NCBI RefSeq assembly: GCF_900104815.1
Contig: NZ_FNTD01000004.1
Span: 2,248,501 to 2,312,500 of the forward strand
DNA length: 64,000 nucleotides
Reading direction: 5' to 3'
Origin: Streptomyces misionensis
GTDB lineage: Bacteria; Actinomycetota; Actinomycetes; Streptomycetales; Streptomycetaceae
Below the pieces are notes generated by a model. That model was not told where the DNA came from. It worked only from the letters and a program-made list of their open reading frames with translations, and did no database searches. The first letter of the stretch is position 1. Every line of letters begins with the position of its first letter. The position numbers and the translations under genes are program-made. Shown here piece by piece: positions 20,422 to 27,786 of the stretch.

Positions 20422-22197
20422 ATGACCGACACCACCACCCCGAGCCGGGCCGACCGCGGCCCGATACCCCTCCCGCCGGCCGCCGCCCGGCTGCTCGTCC
20501 CGATCGGCGCCGTCGGCACCATCGCCAGCGCCTTCATGAGCTGGACCTGGACCCCCGACTTCCCCGGCAACCTGACGATCTACGGCTACCCGGCCGGACT
20601 CCAGATCCTCGCCCTGGTCGCCGGCGCCCTCACCCTGCTGTACGGGCTGAGCCTGTGGCGGGTGAAGGGGCTCGACCGGCTGAACCCCGCGGGCGCCACC
20701 AGTCCCGTCTTCCTGGTCTCCCTGTCCGCGTTCACCGTCTGCTGGTTCACCGGCATCGCCATCGCGGTCGACCTCGGCGGCCTGGTCAACCTCGACCCCG
20801 GCGCCTGGGTGGCCATGGCCGCCTCGGCCCTGCCCGTCGTCGGCGCCCTCGCCCTGCCCCACCCGGCCCCCGGCACCGGTCCGCGCGGCTACTTCACCAA
20901 GCCCGACCAGCCGCGCGCGGGCACGCGCTCCGGGCTCGTCGAGCGCGCCGTGATCACCATCGGGACCGCCCTCGCGCTGGTGGTCTTCACCTACGGCATC
21001 GGCATCAACGACGACGACAGCGAGACCTTCATCGGCTTCCTGCTGGTGATCGTCTTCGCCTCCTGGGGTCTCATCCACGCCGGGCTCGTCGACCGCTACT
21101 CCGCCCTCTCCGCGCGGCACAAGGGCTTCGCGGCCGCGCTCGCCTTCGTCGCCGCCGTGATCTTCCCCTTCACCCAGAGCGACGACCACAACGCCAACAT
21201 CGGCGTCAACATCCTGATCTTCGCCACGGTCGCCCTAGGCCTGAACATCGTGGTCGGTCTGACCGGCCTGCTCGACCTCGGCTACGTCGCCTTCCTCGGC
21301 GTCGGCGCCTACGCGGCCGCCCTGGTCTCCGGCTCGGAGTACTCCCGCTTCTCCGGGGTGCACTTCCCGTTCTGGGCCGCCGCCCTCACCGGCATGGCCG
21401 CCTCACTGGTCTTCGGTGTGCTCATCGGCGCCCCGACGCTGCGGCTGCGCGGCGACTACCTGGCCATCGTCACCCTCGGCTTCGGTGAGATCTTCCGCAT
21501 CGCCGTCAACAACCTGGACGGCGACTCCGGTCCGGACATCACCCGCGGACCCAACGGCATCACGCAGATCCCGGACCTGAGCATCTTCGGGTTCCACCTC
21601 GGCGACCAGCACCAGATCGCCGGGTTCACCCTGGGCCGGTTCGCCAACTACCTGTTCCTGATGCTGATCGTGACGGCCATCGTGGTGCTCGTCTTCACCC
21701 GCGCCGCCGACTCCCGCATCGGCCGCTCCTGGATCGCCATCCGCGAGGACGAGACCGCCGCGACCGCCATGGGCATCAACGGCTTCCGGGTCAAGCTGAT
21801 CGCGTTCGCGCTCGGCGCCTCCCTCGCGGGCCTGGCCGGCACCGTGATGGCGCACGTGAACTACAGCGTCAACCCGCAGCCCTACCAGTTCGCCGGCGCC
21901 GCACCGCCCAACTCGGCCTTCCTGCTGGCCGCCGTCGTCCTCGGCGGCATGGGCACCGTCAGCGGCCCGCTGCTCGGCGCGAGCGTCCTGTACCTGGTCC
22001 CGGAGAAGCTCCAGTTCCTGCAGAACTACGAACTGCTCGCCTTCGGCGTGGCGTTGATCCTGCTCATGCGGTTCCGGCCGGAGGGCATCATCGCCAACCG
22101 CCGCCAGAAGCTGGAGTTCCACGAGACCGGCCAGCTCGACGTACCGGCACAGACGACGCTGTCCGACGGGGCGACCGTCACCAAGGCAGGGGCGTAA
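20422..22197 (+). CDS. livM: Branched-chain amino-acid ABC transporter permease LivM with long N-terminal extension
   Basis: The second permease of the transporter, 591 residues. The standard LivM core starts near residue 257 (NIGVNILIFATVALGLNIVV, then GLTGLLDLGYVAFLGVGAYA) and includes TLRLRGDYLAIVTLGFGEI, IAIREDETAATAMGINGF and VVLGGMGTVSGPLLGA. The first 250 residues are extra: several hydrophobic segments (for example LQILALVAGALTLLYGLSLW and AWVAMAASALPVVGALALP), making it larger than E. coli LivM (425 residues). ATG at 20422 has AGGG ten bases before it. GTG at 20413, overlapping the livH stop as GTGA, is an alternative that adds three residues. Confidence 0.93.
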   Translation: MTDTTTPSRADRGPIPLPPAAARLLVPIGAVGTIASAFMSWTWTPDFPGNLTIYGYPAGLQILALVAGALTLLYGLSLWRVKGLDRLNPAGATSPVFLVSLSAFTVCWFTGIAIAVDLGGLVNLDPGAWVAMAASALPVVGALALPHPAPGTGPRGYFTKPDQPRAGTRSGLVERAVITIGTALALVVFTYGIGINDDDSETFIGFLLVIVFASWGLIHAGLVDRYSALSARHKGFAAALAFVAAVIFPFTQSDDHNANIGVNILIFATVALGLNIVVGLTGLLDLGYVAFLGVGAYAAALVSGSEYSRFSGVHFPFWAAALTGMAASLVFGVLIGAPTLRLRGDYLAIVTLGFGEIFRIAVNNLDGDSGPDITRGPNGITQIPDLSIFGFHLGDQHQIAGFTLGRFANYLFLMLIVTAIVVLVFTRAADSRIGRSWIAIREDETAATAMGINGFRVKLIAFALGASLAGLAGTVMAHVNYSVNPQPYQFAGAAPPNSAFLLAAVVLGGMGTVSGPLLGASVLYLVPEKLQFLQNYELLAFGVALILLMRFRPEGIIANRRQKLEFHETGQLDVPAQTTLSDGATVTKAGA

Positions 22198-22203
22198 GGA
22201 ACC

Positions 22204-23046
22204 ATGACGACACCTGTACTCGAAGCCCGTGACGTCACCATGCGGTTCGGCGGCCTGACCGCCGTACGGTCCGTGGACTTCACGGTGAACAGCGGCGAGA
22301 TCGTCGGCCTGATCGGGCCGAACGGCGCCGGCAAGACCACCTTCTTCAACTGCCTCACCGGCCTGTACGTCCCCACCGAGGGCACGGTCGCCTACCAGGG
22401 CAAGGTGCTGCCGCCCAAGCCGCACCTGGTGACGCAGGCGGGCATCGCCCGCACCTTCCAAAACATCCGGCTCTTCGCCAACATGACCGTGCTGGAGAAC
22501 GTCCTCGTGGGCCGCCACACGCGGACCAAGGAGGGGCTGTGGTCGGCGCTGCTGCGCGGCCCCGGCTTCCGCAAGGCCGAACGGGAGTCCGAGGCGCGGG
22601 CGATGGAACTGCTCGACTTCGTCGGCCTGGCCGGCAAGCGCGACCACCTGGCCCGCAACCTGCCCTACGGCGAGCAGCGCAAGCTGGAGATCGCGCGGGC
22701 CCTGGCCAGCGAGCCGGGGCTGCTGCTCCTGGACGAGCCGACGGCCGGCATGAACCCGCAGGAGACCCGGACCACCGAGGAACTGGTCTTCGCCATCCGG
22801 GACAAGGGCATCGCCGTCCTCGTCATCGAGCACGACATGCGGTTCATCTTCAACCTGTGCGACCGCGTCGCCGTGCTCGTGCAGGGCGAGAAGCTGGTCG
22901 AGGGCACCTCCGACGTCGTCCAGGCCGACGAGCGGGTCGTCGCCGCCTATCTGGGCGAGCCCTTCGAGGGCGAGCCGGGCGCGGCGGAGGCCGCGGAGGT
23001 CGAGGCGGCCGGAGCCGCCGACAGCACGGAGGGAGAGGCCCGGTGA
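22204..23046 (+). CDS. livG: Branched-chain amino-acid ABC transporter ATPase LivG
   Basis: One of the two nucleotide-binding subunits, 280 residues. Walker A GPNGAGKTTFFNCL, Q-loop region GIARTFQNIRLFANM, signature LPYGEQRKLEIARAL (a LivG-type variant of LSGGQ), Walker B GLLLLDEPTAGMNP and switch VLVIEHDMRFIF are all present. About 30 extra acidic, Ala/Glu-rich residues follow the last conserved segment AYLGEPFEG. This tail is not part of the ATPase fold and probably reflects loose lineage-specific drift. Start ATG 22204 has AAGGA in front. The stop overlaps the livF start as GTGA. Confidence 0.95.
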   Translation: MTTPVLEARDVTMRFGGLTAVRSVDFTVNSGEIVGLIGPNGAGKTTFFNCLTGLYVPTEGTVAYQGKVLPPKPHLVTQAGIARTFQNIRLFANMTVLENVLVGRHTRTKEGLWSALLRGPGFRKAERESEARAMELLDFVGLAGKRDHLARNLPYGEQRKLEIARALASEPGLLLLDEPTAGMNPQETRTTEELVFAIRDKGIAVLVIEHDMRFIFNLCDRVAVLVQGEKLVEGTSDVVQADERVVAAYLGEPFEGEPGAAEAAEVEAAGAADSTEGEAR

Positions 23047-23759
23047 CCGCACTGCTCCAGGTCGAGGACCTCAGGGTCGCCTACGGCAAGATCGAGGCCG
23101 TCAAGGGCATCTCGTTCAGCGTCGAGGCCGGCCAGGTCGTGACCCTCATCGGCACCAACGGCGCCGGCAAGACGACCACCCTGCGCACCCTGTCGGGGCT
23201 GCTCAAACCGGTCGGCGGGCAGATCCTCTTCGACGGCAAGCCGCTCGCCGGCGTCCCCGCGCACAAGATCGTCGCCCTCGGGCTCGCCCACTCCCCCGAG
23301 GGCCGGCACATCTTCCCGCGGCTGAGCATCGCCGAGAACCTCCAGCTCGGGGCGTTCCTGCGCAAGGACAAGGACGGCATCGAGCAGGACATCCAGCGGG
23401 CCTACGACCTCTTCCCGATCCTGGGCGAGCGGCGCAAGCAGGCCGCGGGCACCCTCTCGGGCGGTGAGCAGCAGATGCTGGCGATGGGCAGGGCGCTGAT
23501 GTCGCGTCCCAAGCTGCTGATGCTGGACGAGCCGTCCATGGGTCTGTCGCCGATCATGATGCAGAAGATCATGGCGACGATCGCCGAGCTGAAGTCCCAG
23601 GGCACCACGATCCTGCTGGTCGAGCAGAACGCGCAGGCCGCGCTCTCGCTCGCCGACCAGGGCCATGTGATGGAGGTCGGCTCGATCGTGCTGTCGGGCA
23701 GCGGGCAGGAGCTGCTGCACGACGAGTCGGTCCGCAAGGCCTACCTCGGCGAGGACTGA
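23043..23759 (+). CDS. livF: Branched-chain amino-acid ABC transporter ATPase LivF
   Basis: The second nucleotide-binding subunit, 238 residues, the normal LivF length. Walker A GTNGAGKTTTLRTLSG, the LivF-type SPEGRHIFPRLSIAENL loop, signature GTLSGGEQQMLAMGRAL, Walker B LLMLDEPSMGLSP and switch ILLVEQNAQAAL are intact. The GTG start at 23043 overlaps the livG stop codon (GTGA), so its translation is coupled to livG. It ends the livKHMGF operon; a strong hairpin follows immediately. Confidence 0.95.
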   Translation: MTALLQVEDLRVAYGKIEAVKGISFSVEAGQVVTLIGTNGAGKTTTLRTLSGLLKPVGGQILFDGKPLAGVPAHKIVALGLAHSPEGRHIFPRLSIAENLQLGAFLRKDKDGIEQDIQRAYDLFPILGERRKQAAGTLSGGEQQMLAMGRALMSRPKLLMLDEPSMGLSPIMMQKIMATIAELKSQGTTILLVEQNAQAALSLADQGHVMEVGSIVLSGSGQELLHDESVRKAYLGED

Positions 23760-23778
23760 CACCGCCGCTGCACGACGG

Positions 23779-23809
23779 TGCCCGCGCCCCCGGCAAGGGG
23801 GCGCGGGCA
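23779..23809. terminator. Bidirectional hairpin terminator between livF and pdtaR
   Basis: TGCCCGCGCCCCC and its perfect complement enclose a short GGCAA loop. It lies 20 bases after the livF stop and 23 bases beyond the convergent pdtaR stop, and can serve both. Confidence 0.85.
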
Positions 23810-23831
23810 TCGTCGTCGCGTACGGGGCCGC

Positions 23832-24488
23832 TCAGTCCTTCTTCGCGGCCTTCTTCTCCTCGTTGTCCGCGATCACGGCCTCGGCGACCTGCTGCATCGA
23901 CATGCGGCGGTCCATGGAGGTCTTCTGGATCCAGCGGAAGGCGGCCGGCTCGGTCAGGCCGTACTCGGTCTGCAGGACCGACTTGGCGCGGTCGACCAGC
24001 TTGCGGGTCTCCAGGCGCTGGGTGAGGTCGGCGACCTCCTGCTCCAGCTGCTTCAGCTCGGTGAAGCGGGAGACGGCCATCTCGATCGCCGGCACCACGT
24101 CGCTCTTGCTGAAGGGCTTGACCAGGTAGGCCATCGCACCGGCGTCCCGGGCCCGCTCGACCAGGTCGCGCTGGGAGAAGGCGGTGAGCATCAGGACCGG
24201 CGCGATCGACTCCTCGGCGATCTTCTCGGCCGCGGAGATGCCGTCCAGCTTGGGCATCTTCACATCGAGGATGACCAGGTCGGGACGGTGCTCGCGGGCC
24301 AGCTCGACGGCCTGCTCGCCGTCGCCGGCCTCGCCGACGACGCTGTAGCCCTCCTCCTCCAGCATCTCCTTGAGGTCGAGACGGATCAGGGCCTCGTCCT
24401 CGGCGATGACGACACGGGTCGTCAGCGGAGGCACGTGCGACTTGTCGTCGTCGGGCGCGTCTACGGGCTGGGGCGACTCGGCGGTCAC
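23832..24488 (-). CDS. pdtaR: ANTAR-domain response regulator (PdtaR type)
   Basis: A 218-residue two-domain regulator. The N-terminal receiver has the acidic pocket VVIAEDEALIRLD (Asp31, Glu32), phospho-acceptor Asp75 in LVILDVKMPKLDG, the Thr in LMLTAFSQRDL and Lys in AYLVKPFSKSD. A coiled coil (KQLEQEVADLTQRLETRK) links to a C-terminal ANTAR domain with DRAKSVLQTEYGLTEPAAFR and MSMQQVAEAVI. ANTAR domains bind paired RNA hairpins and prevent transcription termination; M. tuberculosis Rv1626 (PdtaR) is the closest named relative I know. The partner kinase PdtaS is not in this window. The GTG start at 24488 has GAGGAG six bases upstream. Confidence 0.9.
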   Translation of the reverse strand: MTAESPQPVDAPDDDKSHVPPLTTRVVIAEDEALIRLDLKEMLEEEGYSVVGEAGDGEQAVELAREHRPDLVILDVKMPKLDGISAAEKIAEESIAPVLMLTAFSQRDLVERARDAGAMAYLVKPFSKSDVVPAIEMAVSRFTELKQLEQEVADLTQRLETRKLVDRAKSVLQTEYGLTEPAAFRWIQKTSMDRRMSMQQVAEAVIADNEEKKAAKKD

Positions 24489-24518
24489 GGGGGCTCCTCG
24501 TTCAGGGCAGGGGTACTG

Positions 24519-24549
24519 CTGACAAGAGCCTACCTAGCTACGGTATGGT
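24519..24549 (+). promoter_or_regulatory. Possible promoter of the tRNA gene
   Basis: CTGACA at 24519-24524 and TATGGT at 24544-24549 are 19 bases apart, pointing to a transcript starting near 24556 and reaching the tRNA at 24589. The spacing is longer than ideal, so this is tentative. It partly overlaps the region upstream of the divergent pdtaR gene. Confidence 0.35.
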
Positions 24550-24588
24550 GGACGCGCGGAGGGTCGGGGGAAACCTTGGATTCTGCGA

Positions 24589-24663
24589 GCCCCGGTAGCC
24601 CAATTGGCAGCAGGCAACGGATTCAAAACCCGTACAGTGTCGGTTCGAGTCCGACCCGGGGCA
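24589..24663 (+). tRNA. tRNA with anticodon CAA (nominally Leu), short variable loop
   Basis: A full cloverleaf can be drawn. The acceptor stem GCCCCGG pairs perfectly with CCGGGGC, with discriminator A and no encoded CCA. The D-stem is GCC/GGC, with GG in the loop. The anticodon stem ACGGA/CCCGT ends in an A-C mismatch next to the loop TTCAAAA, giving anticodon CAA (24624-24626). The variable region is only 5 nt (ACAGT). The T-arm is GTCGG-TTCGAGT-CCGAC. CAA reads the Leu codon UUG, but bacterial leucine tRNAs normally have a long class II variable arm, so the identity is odd. It stands between pdtaR and pyk, and a terminator with TTTT follows. Confidence 0.88.
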
Positions 24664-24712
24664 CTTTTCCTTGTGTTCCAAGGTCACCGGTTCGGTGATC
24701 ACCGATTTCTGC

Positions 24713-24738
24713 GGGCCCCTTCGGGAAGGGGCCCTTTT
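24713..24738. terminator. Terminator between the tRNA and pyk
   Basis: GGGCCCCTT-CGGG-AAGGGGCCC followed by TTTT: a 9-bp stem with a tetraloop and a short T run on the plus strand, 50 bases after the tRNA. The convergent pyk ends 18 bases beyond, so it may also terminate pyk. A weaker hairpin, TCACCG-GTT-CGGTGA, precedes it at 24684-24698. Confidence 0.8.
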
Positions 24739-24755
24739 CGCGTTCCGGGCCCGGC

Positions 24756-26195
24756 TCATTCCTCCGGGCTGTCGTCCTCGCCGATGTGGTGGACCCGGAC
24801 CATGTTGGTGGAGCCGGAGACCCCGGGCGGGGAGCCGGCCGTGATCACCACGACGTCGCCCTTCGCGCAGCGGCCGTACTTCAGCAGCAGTTCGTCCACC
24901 TGGTCGACCATGGCGTCGGTGGAGTCGACGTGCGGGCCGAGGAAGGTCTCGGCGCCCCAGGTGAGGCTGAGCTGGGAGCGGGTGGCCGGATCGGGGGTGA
25001 AGGCCAGCAGCGGGATCGGCGGCCGGTAGCGGGACAGCCGGCGGGCGGTGTCCCCGGACTGGGTGAAGGCCACGAGGAACTTGGCGCCGAGGAAGTCGCC
25101 CATCTCGGCGGCGGCCCGGGCGACCGCGCCGCCCTGGGTGCGGGGCTTGTTCCGCTCGGTCAGCGGCGGCAGCCCCTTGGCGAGCATGTCCTCCTCCGCC
25201 GCCGTGACGATCTTCGCCATGGTGCGGACGGTCTCGACCGGGTACTTGCCGACGCTGGTCTCGCCGGACAGCATCACCGCGTCGGTGCCGTCGAGGACCG
25301 CGTTGGCCACGTCGGAGGCCTCGGCGCGGGTCGGGCGGGAGTTGTCCACCATGGAGTCGAGCATCTGGGTGGCGACGATGACCGGTTTGGCGTTGCGCCG
25401 GGCGAGCTTGATGGCGCGCTTCTGGACGATCGGCACCTGCTCCAGCGGCATCTCCACGCCGAGGTCGCCGCGCGCGACCATCAGCCCGTCGAACGCGGCC
25501 ACGATGTCGTCCAGGTTCGCCACCGCCTGCGGCTTCTCGATCTTGGCGATCACCGGGAGGCGGCGGCCCTCCTCGGCCATGATGCGCCGCACCGCACGGG
25601 CGTCGTCACCGCTGCGCACGAAGGAGAGGGCGACGATGTCGAAGCCGGTGTGCAGCGCCCAGCGCAGGTCCTCCTCGTCCTTCTCCGAGAGGGCCGGCAC
25701 GGAGACGGCGACGCCGGGCAGGTTCAGGCCCTTGTGGTCGGAGACCATGCCGCCCTCGACGACCCGGGTGCGCACCCGGGGGCCGTCGACCTCGGTGACC
25801 TCCAGGCAGACCCGGCCGTCGTCCACCAGGACGCGCTCGCCGGGGGCGACGTCGCCGGCGAGGCCGGCGTAGGTGGTGCCGCACCCGTGGCGGTCGCCGG
25901 CCACGCCGTCCTCGACGGTGATGGTGAAGGTGTCACCGCGTTCAAGCAGTACCGGGCCCTCGTCGAAACGGCCGAGGCGGATCTTCGGACCTTGAAGGTC
26001 GGCGAGGATTCCGACGCTGCGGCCGGTTTCGTCGGCAGCCTTGCGCACGCGCTGGTAACGCTCCTCGTGTTCGGCGCGACTGCCGTGGCTGAGGTTGAAG
26101 CGGGCGACGTCCATTCCGGCCTCGACCAGTGCCTTGATCTGGGCGTACGAGTCGGTGGCGGGCCCCAATGTACAAACGATCTTTGCTCGGCGCAT
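24756..26195 (-). CDS. pyk: Pyruvate kinase
   Basis: Converts phosphoenolpyruvate and ADP to pyruvate and ATP, the last step of glycolysis. The 479-residue protein has the classical start RRAKIVCTLGPATDSY, DVARFNLSHGSRAEHE, the barrel lysine segment VIAKIEKPQAVANLDDI, the metal/PEP region GLMVARGDLGVEMPLEQVP, ATQMLDSMVDNSRPTRAEA and a complete C-terminal allosteric domain. The length is normal. ATG at 26195 is fixed by the conserved N-terminus, although no clear Shine-Dalgarno precedes it. The neighbouring 150 bases up to 26349 hold an A+T-rich patch that should contain its promoter. Streptomyces usually have two pyk genes; which paralogue this is cannot be told from the window alone. Confidence 0.96.
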   Translation of the reverse strand: MRRAKIVCTLGPATDSYAQIKALVEAGMDVARFNLSHGSRAEHEERYQRVRKAADETGRSVGILADLQGPKIRLGRFDEGPVLLERGDTFTITVEDGVAGDRHGCGTTYAGLAGDVAPGERVLVDDGRVCLEVTEVDGPRVRTRVVEGGMVSDHKGLNLPGVAVSVPALSEKDEEDLRWALHTGFDIVALSFVRSGDDARAVRRIMAEEGRRLPVIAKIEKPQAVANLDDIVAAFDGLMVARGDLGVEMPLEQVPIVQKRAIKLARRNAKPVIVATQMLDSMVDNSRPTRAEASDVANAVLDGTDAVMLSGETSVGKYPVETVRTMAKIVTAAEEDMLAKGLPPLTERNKPRTQGGAVARAAAEMGDFLGAKFLVAFTQSGDTARRLSRYRPPIPLLAFTPDPATRSQLSLTWGAETFLGPHVDSTDAMVDQVDELLLKYGRCAKGDVVVITAGSPPGVSGSTNMVRVHHIGEDDSPEE

Positions 26196-26349
26196 GGTTC
26201 GAGCCTATGACTTACCCGCCGGTAGAGATTCCGGGCCGCATGACCACTCAACAACCTTTACGTGAAACCTTATTGACAAGTGTTGAATTGTGCGGACGGC
26301 CGCTCCTATGAGCAATTTCCGGGTGGCTCGAAACCGGCGGGCCGATGCG

Positions 26350-27786
26350 TTATCCCTCCTCGGCCAGCGGGGTGAGTTGGGGCGCGTGCCGGGCTTGCGG
26401 GACGGCGGAATGCGATTCACGCAGGCCGAAGGTGGTGAAAGCCGTACGGGACGGCAGCGGATAGGGGTCCTTTCCGGTCAGCGAGTTGAGAATGGTGGCG
26501 CCCCGCCAGGCGGCCAGGCCGAGGTCGGGGGCGCCGACGCCATGGGTGTGCAGTTCGGCGTTCTGGACGTAGACGGAGCCGGTCACCGCGGGGTCCAGGT
26601 CGAGGCGGAAGTCCGCGTCGATGCGCGGGCGGTCGCCGTCGTCGCGGCGGAGATACGGGTCGAGGGCGGCCAGCAGACGGTCGAGGGGTCGCTGGCGGTA
26701 GCCGGTGGCCAGGACGACGGCGTCGGTGGCGAGCCGGGAGCGGCTGCCCTCCTGGAGGTGCTCCAGATGGAGTTCGACCTTGCTGTTGGCGATCCGGCCC
26801 GCGGTGCGCACCCGCACCCCGGGGGTGAGCACGGCGTCGGGCCAGCCGCCGTTCAGGGTGCGCCGGTACAGCTCGTCGTGGATGGCGGCGAGGGTGCCGG
26901 CGTCGACGGCCTTGTGCAGCTGCCACTGGTCGGTGACGAGCCGGTCGCGCACCGGTTCGGCGAGGGCGTGGAAGTAGCGCGTGTAGTCGGGGGTGAAGTG
27001 TTCCAGGCCGAGCTTGGAGTACTCCATCGGCGCGAACGCGGCGCTGCGGCCGATCCAGTGCAGCCGCTCCTCGCCGACCGGGCGGTGGCGCAGCAGGTCG
27101 AGGAAGATCTCCGCGCCGGACTGCCCGGAGCCGACGACGGTGATGTGGCCCGCGGCGAGCACGGCGTCGCGGTGGTCGAGGTAGTCGGCGGCGTGCACGA
27201 CGGGCAGGCCGGGGGCGTCGACCATGGGCTTGAGGGGCGCGGGTACATGGGGGACGGTGCCGACGCCGAGGACGATGTTGCGGGTGTAGGCGCGGCCGAG
27301 GGCGTCGGCCTCGCCGTCGGCGTCCAGCTGGGTGAAGTCGACCTCGAACAGGCCCCGTCCGGCGTTCCAGCGCACCGAGTCCACCTGGTGGCCGAAGCGC
27401 AGTCCGGGCAGGCTTTCGGCGACCCAGCGGCAGTAGGCGTCGTACTCGGCGCGCTGGATGTGGAAGCGCTCCGAGAAGTAGAAGGGGAACAGCCGCTCAC
27501 GGGTTCTGAGGTAGTTGAGGAAGCTCCAGCGGCTGGTGGGGTCGGCGAGGGTGACCAGGTCGGCGAGGAAGGGCACCTGGATGGTGGAGCCCTCGATGAG
27601 CAGGCCGGGGTGCCAGCTGAAGCCGGGCCGCTGTTCGTAGAAGACGGCGTCGAGTTCGGGCAGGGGCTGGGCGAGGGCGGCGAGGGAGAGGTTGCAGGGG
27701 CCGATGCCGATGCCGACCAGGTCGCGGGGGGCGTCGGGGTCGCGGCGCGGGGCGAGGGTGGTCCGGGGAGCGGTGGTGGGGATCAT
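26350..27786 (-). CDS. L-lysine/L-ornithine N-hydroxylase family flavin monooxygenase
   Basis: An FAD- and NADPH-dependent N-monooxygenase of 478 residues, of the IucD/PvdA/DesB/AlcA family that hydroxylates amine nitrogens for hydroxamate siderophores. Visible features: FAD motif LVGIGIGPCNLSLAAL, substrate region PFLADLVTLADPTSRWSFLN, NADPH motif VVGSGQSGAEIFLDLL, and VLATGYRQRPLDRLL near the end. The ATG at 27786 overlaps the stop of the decarboxylase gene (ATGA), so the two are translationally coupled. The likely substrate is therefore the diamine made by the decarboxylase (cadaverine or putrescine) rather than the amino acid, as with DesB and AlcA; this is inference. No siderophore synthetase (IucA/IucC or NRPS) or iron box lies nearby. 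Confidence 0.9.
   Translation of the reverse strand: MIPTTAPRTTLAPRRDPDAPRDLVGIGIGPCNLSLAALAQPLPELDAVFYEQRPGFSWHPGLLIEGSTIQVPFLADLVTLADPTSRWSFLNYLRTRERLFPFYFSERFHIQRAEYDAYCRWVAESLPGLRFGHQVDSVRWNAGRGLFEVDFTQLDADGEADALGRAYTRNIVLGVGTVPHVPAPLKPMVDAPGLPVVHAADYLDHRDAVLAAGHITVVGSGQSGAEIFLDLLRHRPVGEERLHWIGRSAAFAPMEYSKLGLEHFTPDYTRYFHALAEPVRDRLVTDQWQLHKAVDAGTLAAIHDELYRRTLNGGWPDAVLTPGVRVRTAGRIANSKVELHLEHLQEGSRSRLATDAVVLATGYRQRPLDRLLAALDPYLRRDDGDRPRIDADFRLDLDPAVTGSVYVQNAELHTHGVGAPDLGLAAWRGATILNSLTGKDPYPLPSRTAFTTFGLRESHSAVPQARHAPQLTPLAEEG

Noticed and set aside
24589..26349. tRNA as an integration site for a mobile element
   Set aside because: No duplicate of the tRNA 3' end, integrase or foreign-looking block was seen; the genes on both sides are core genes.
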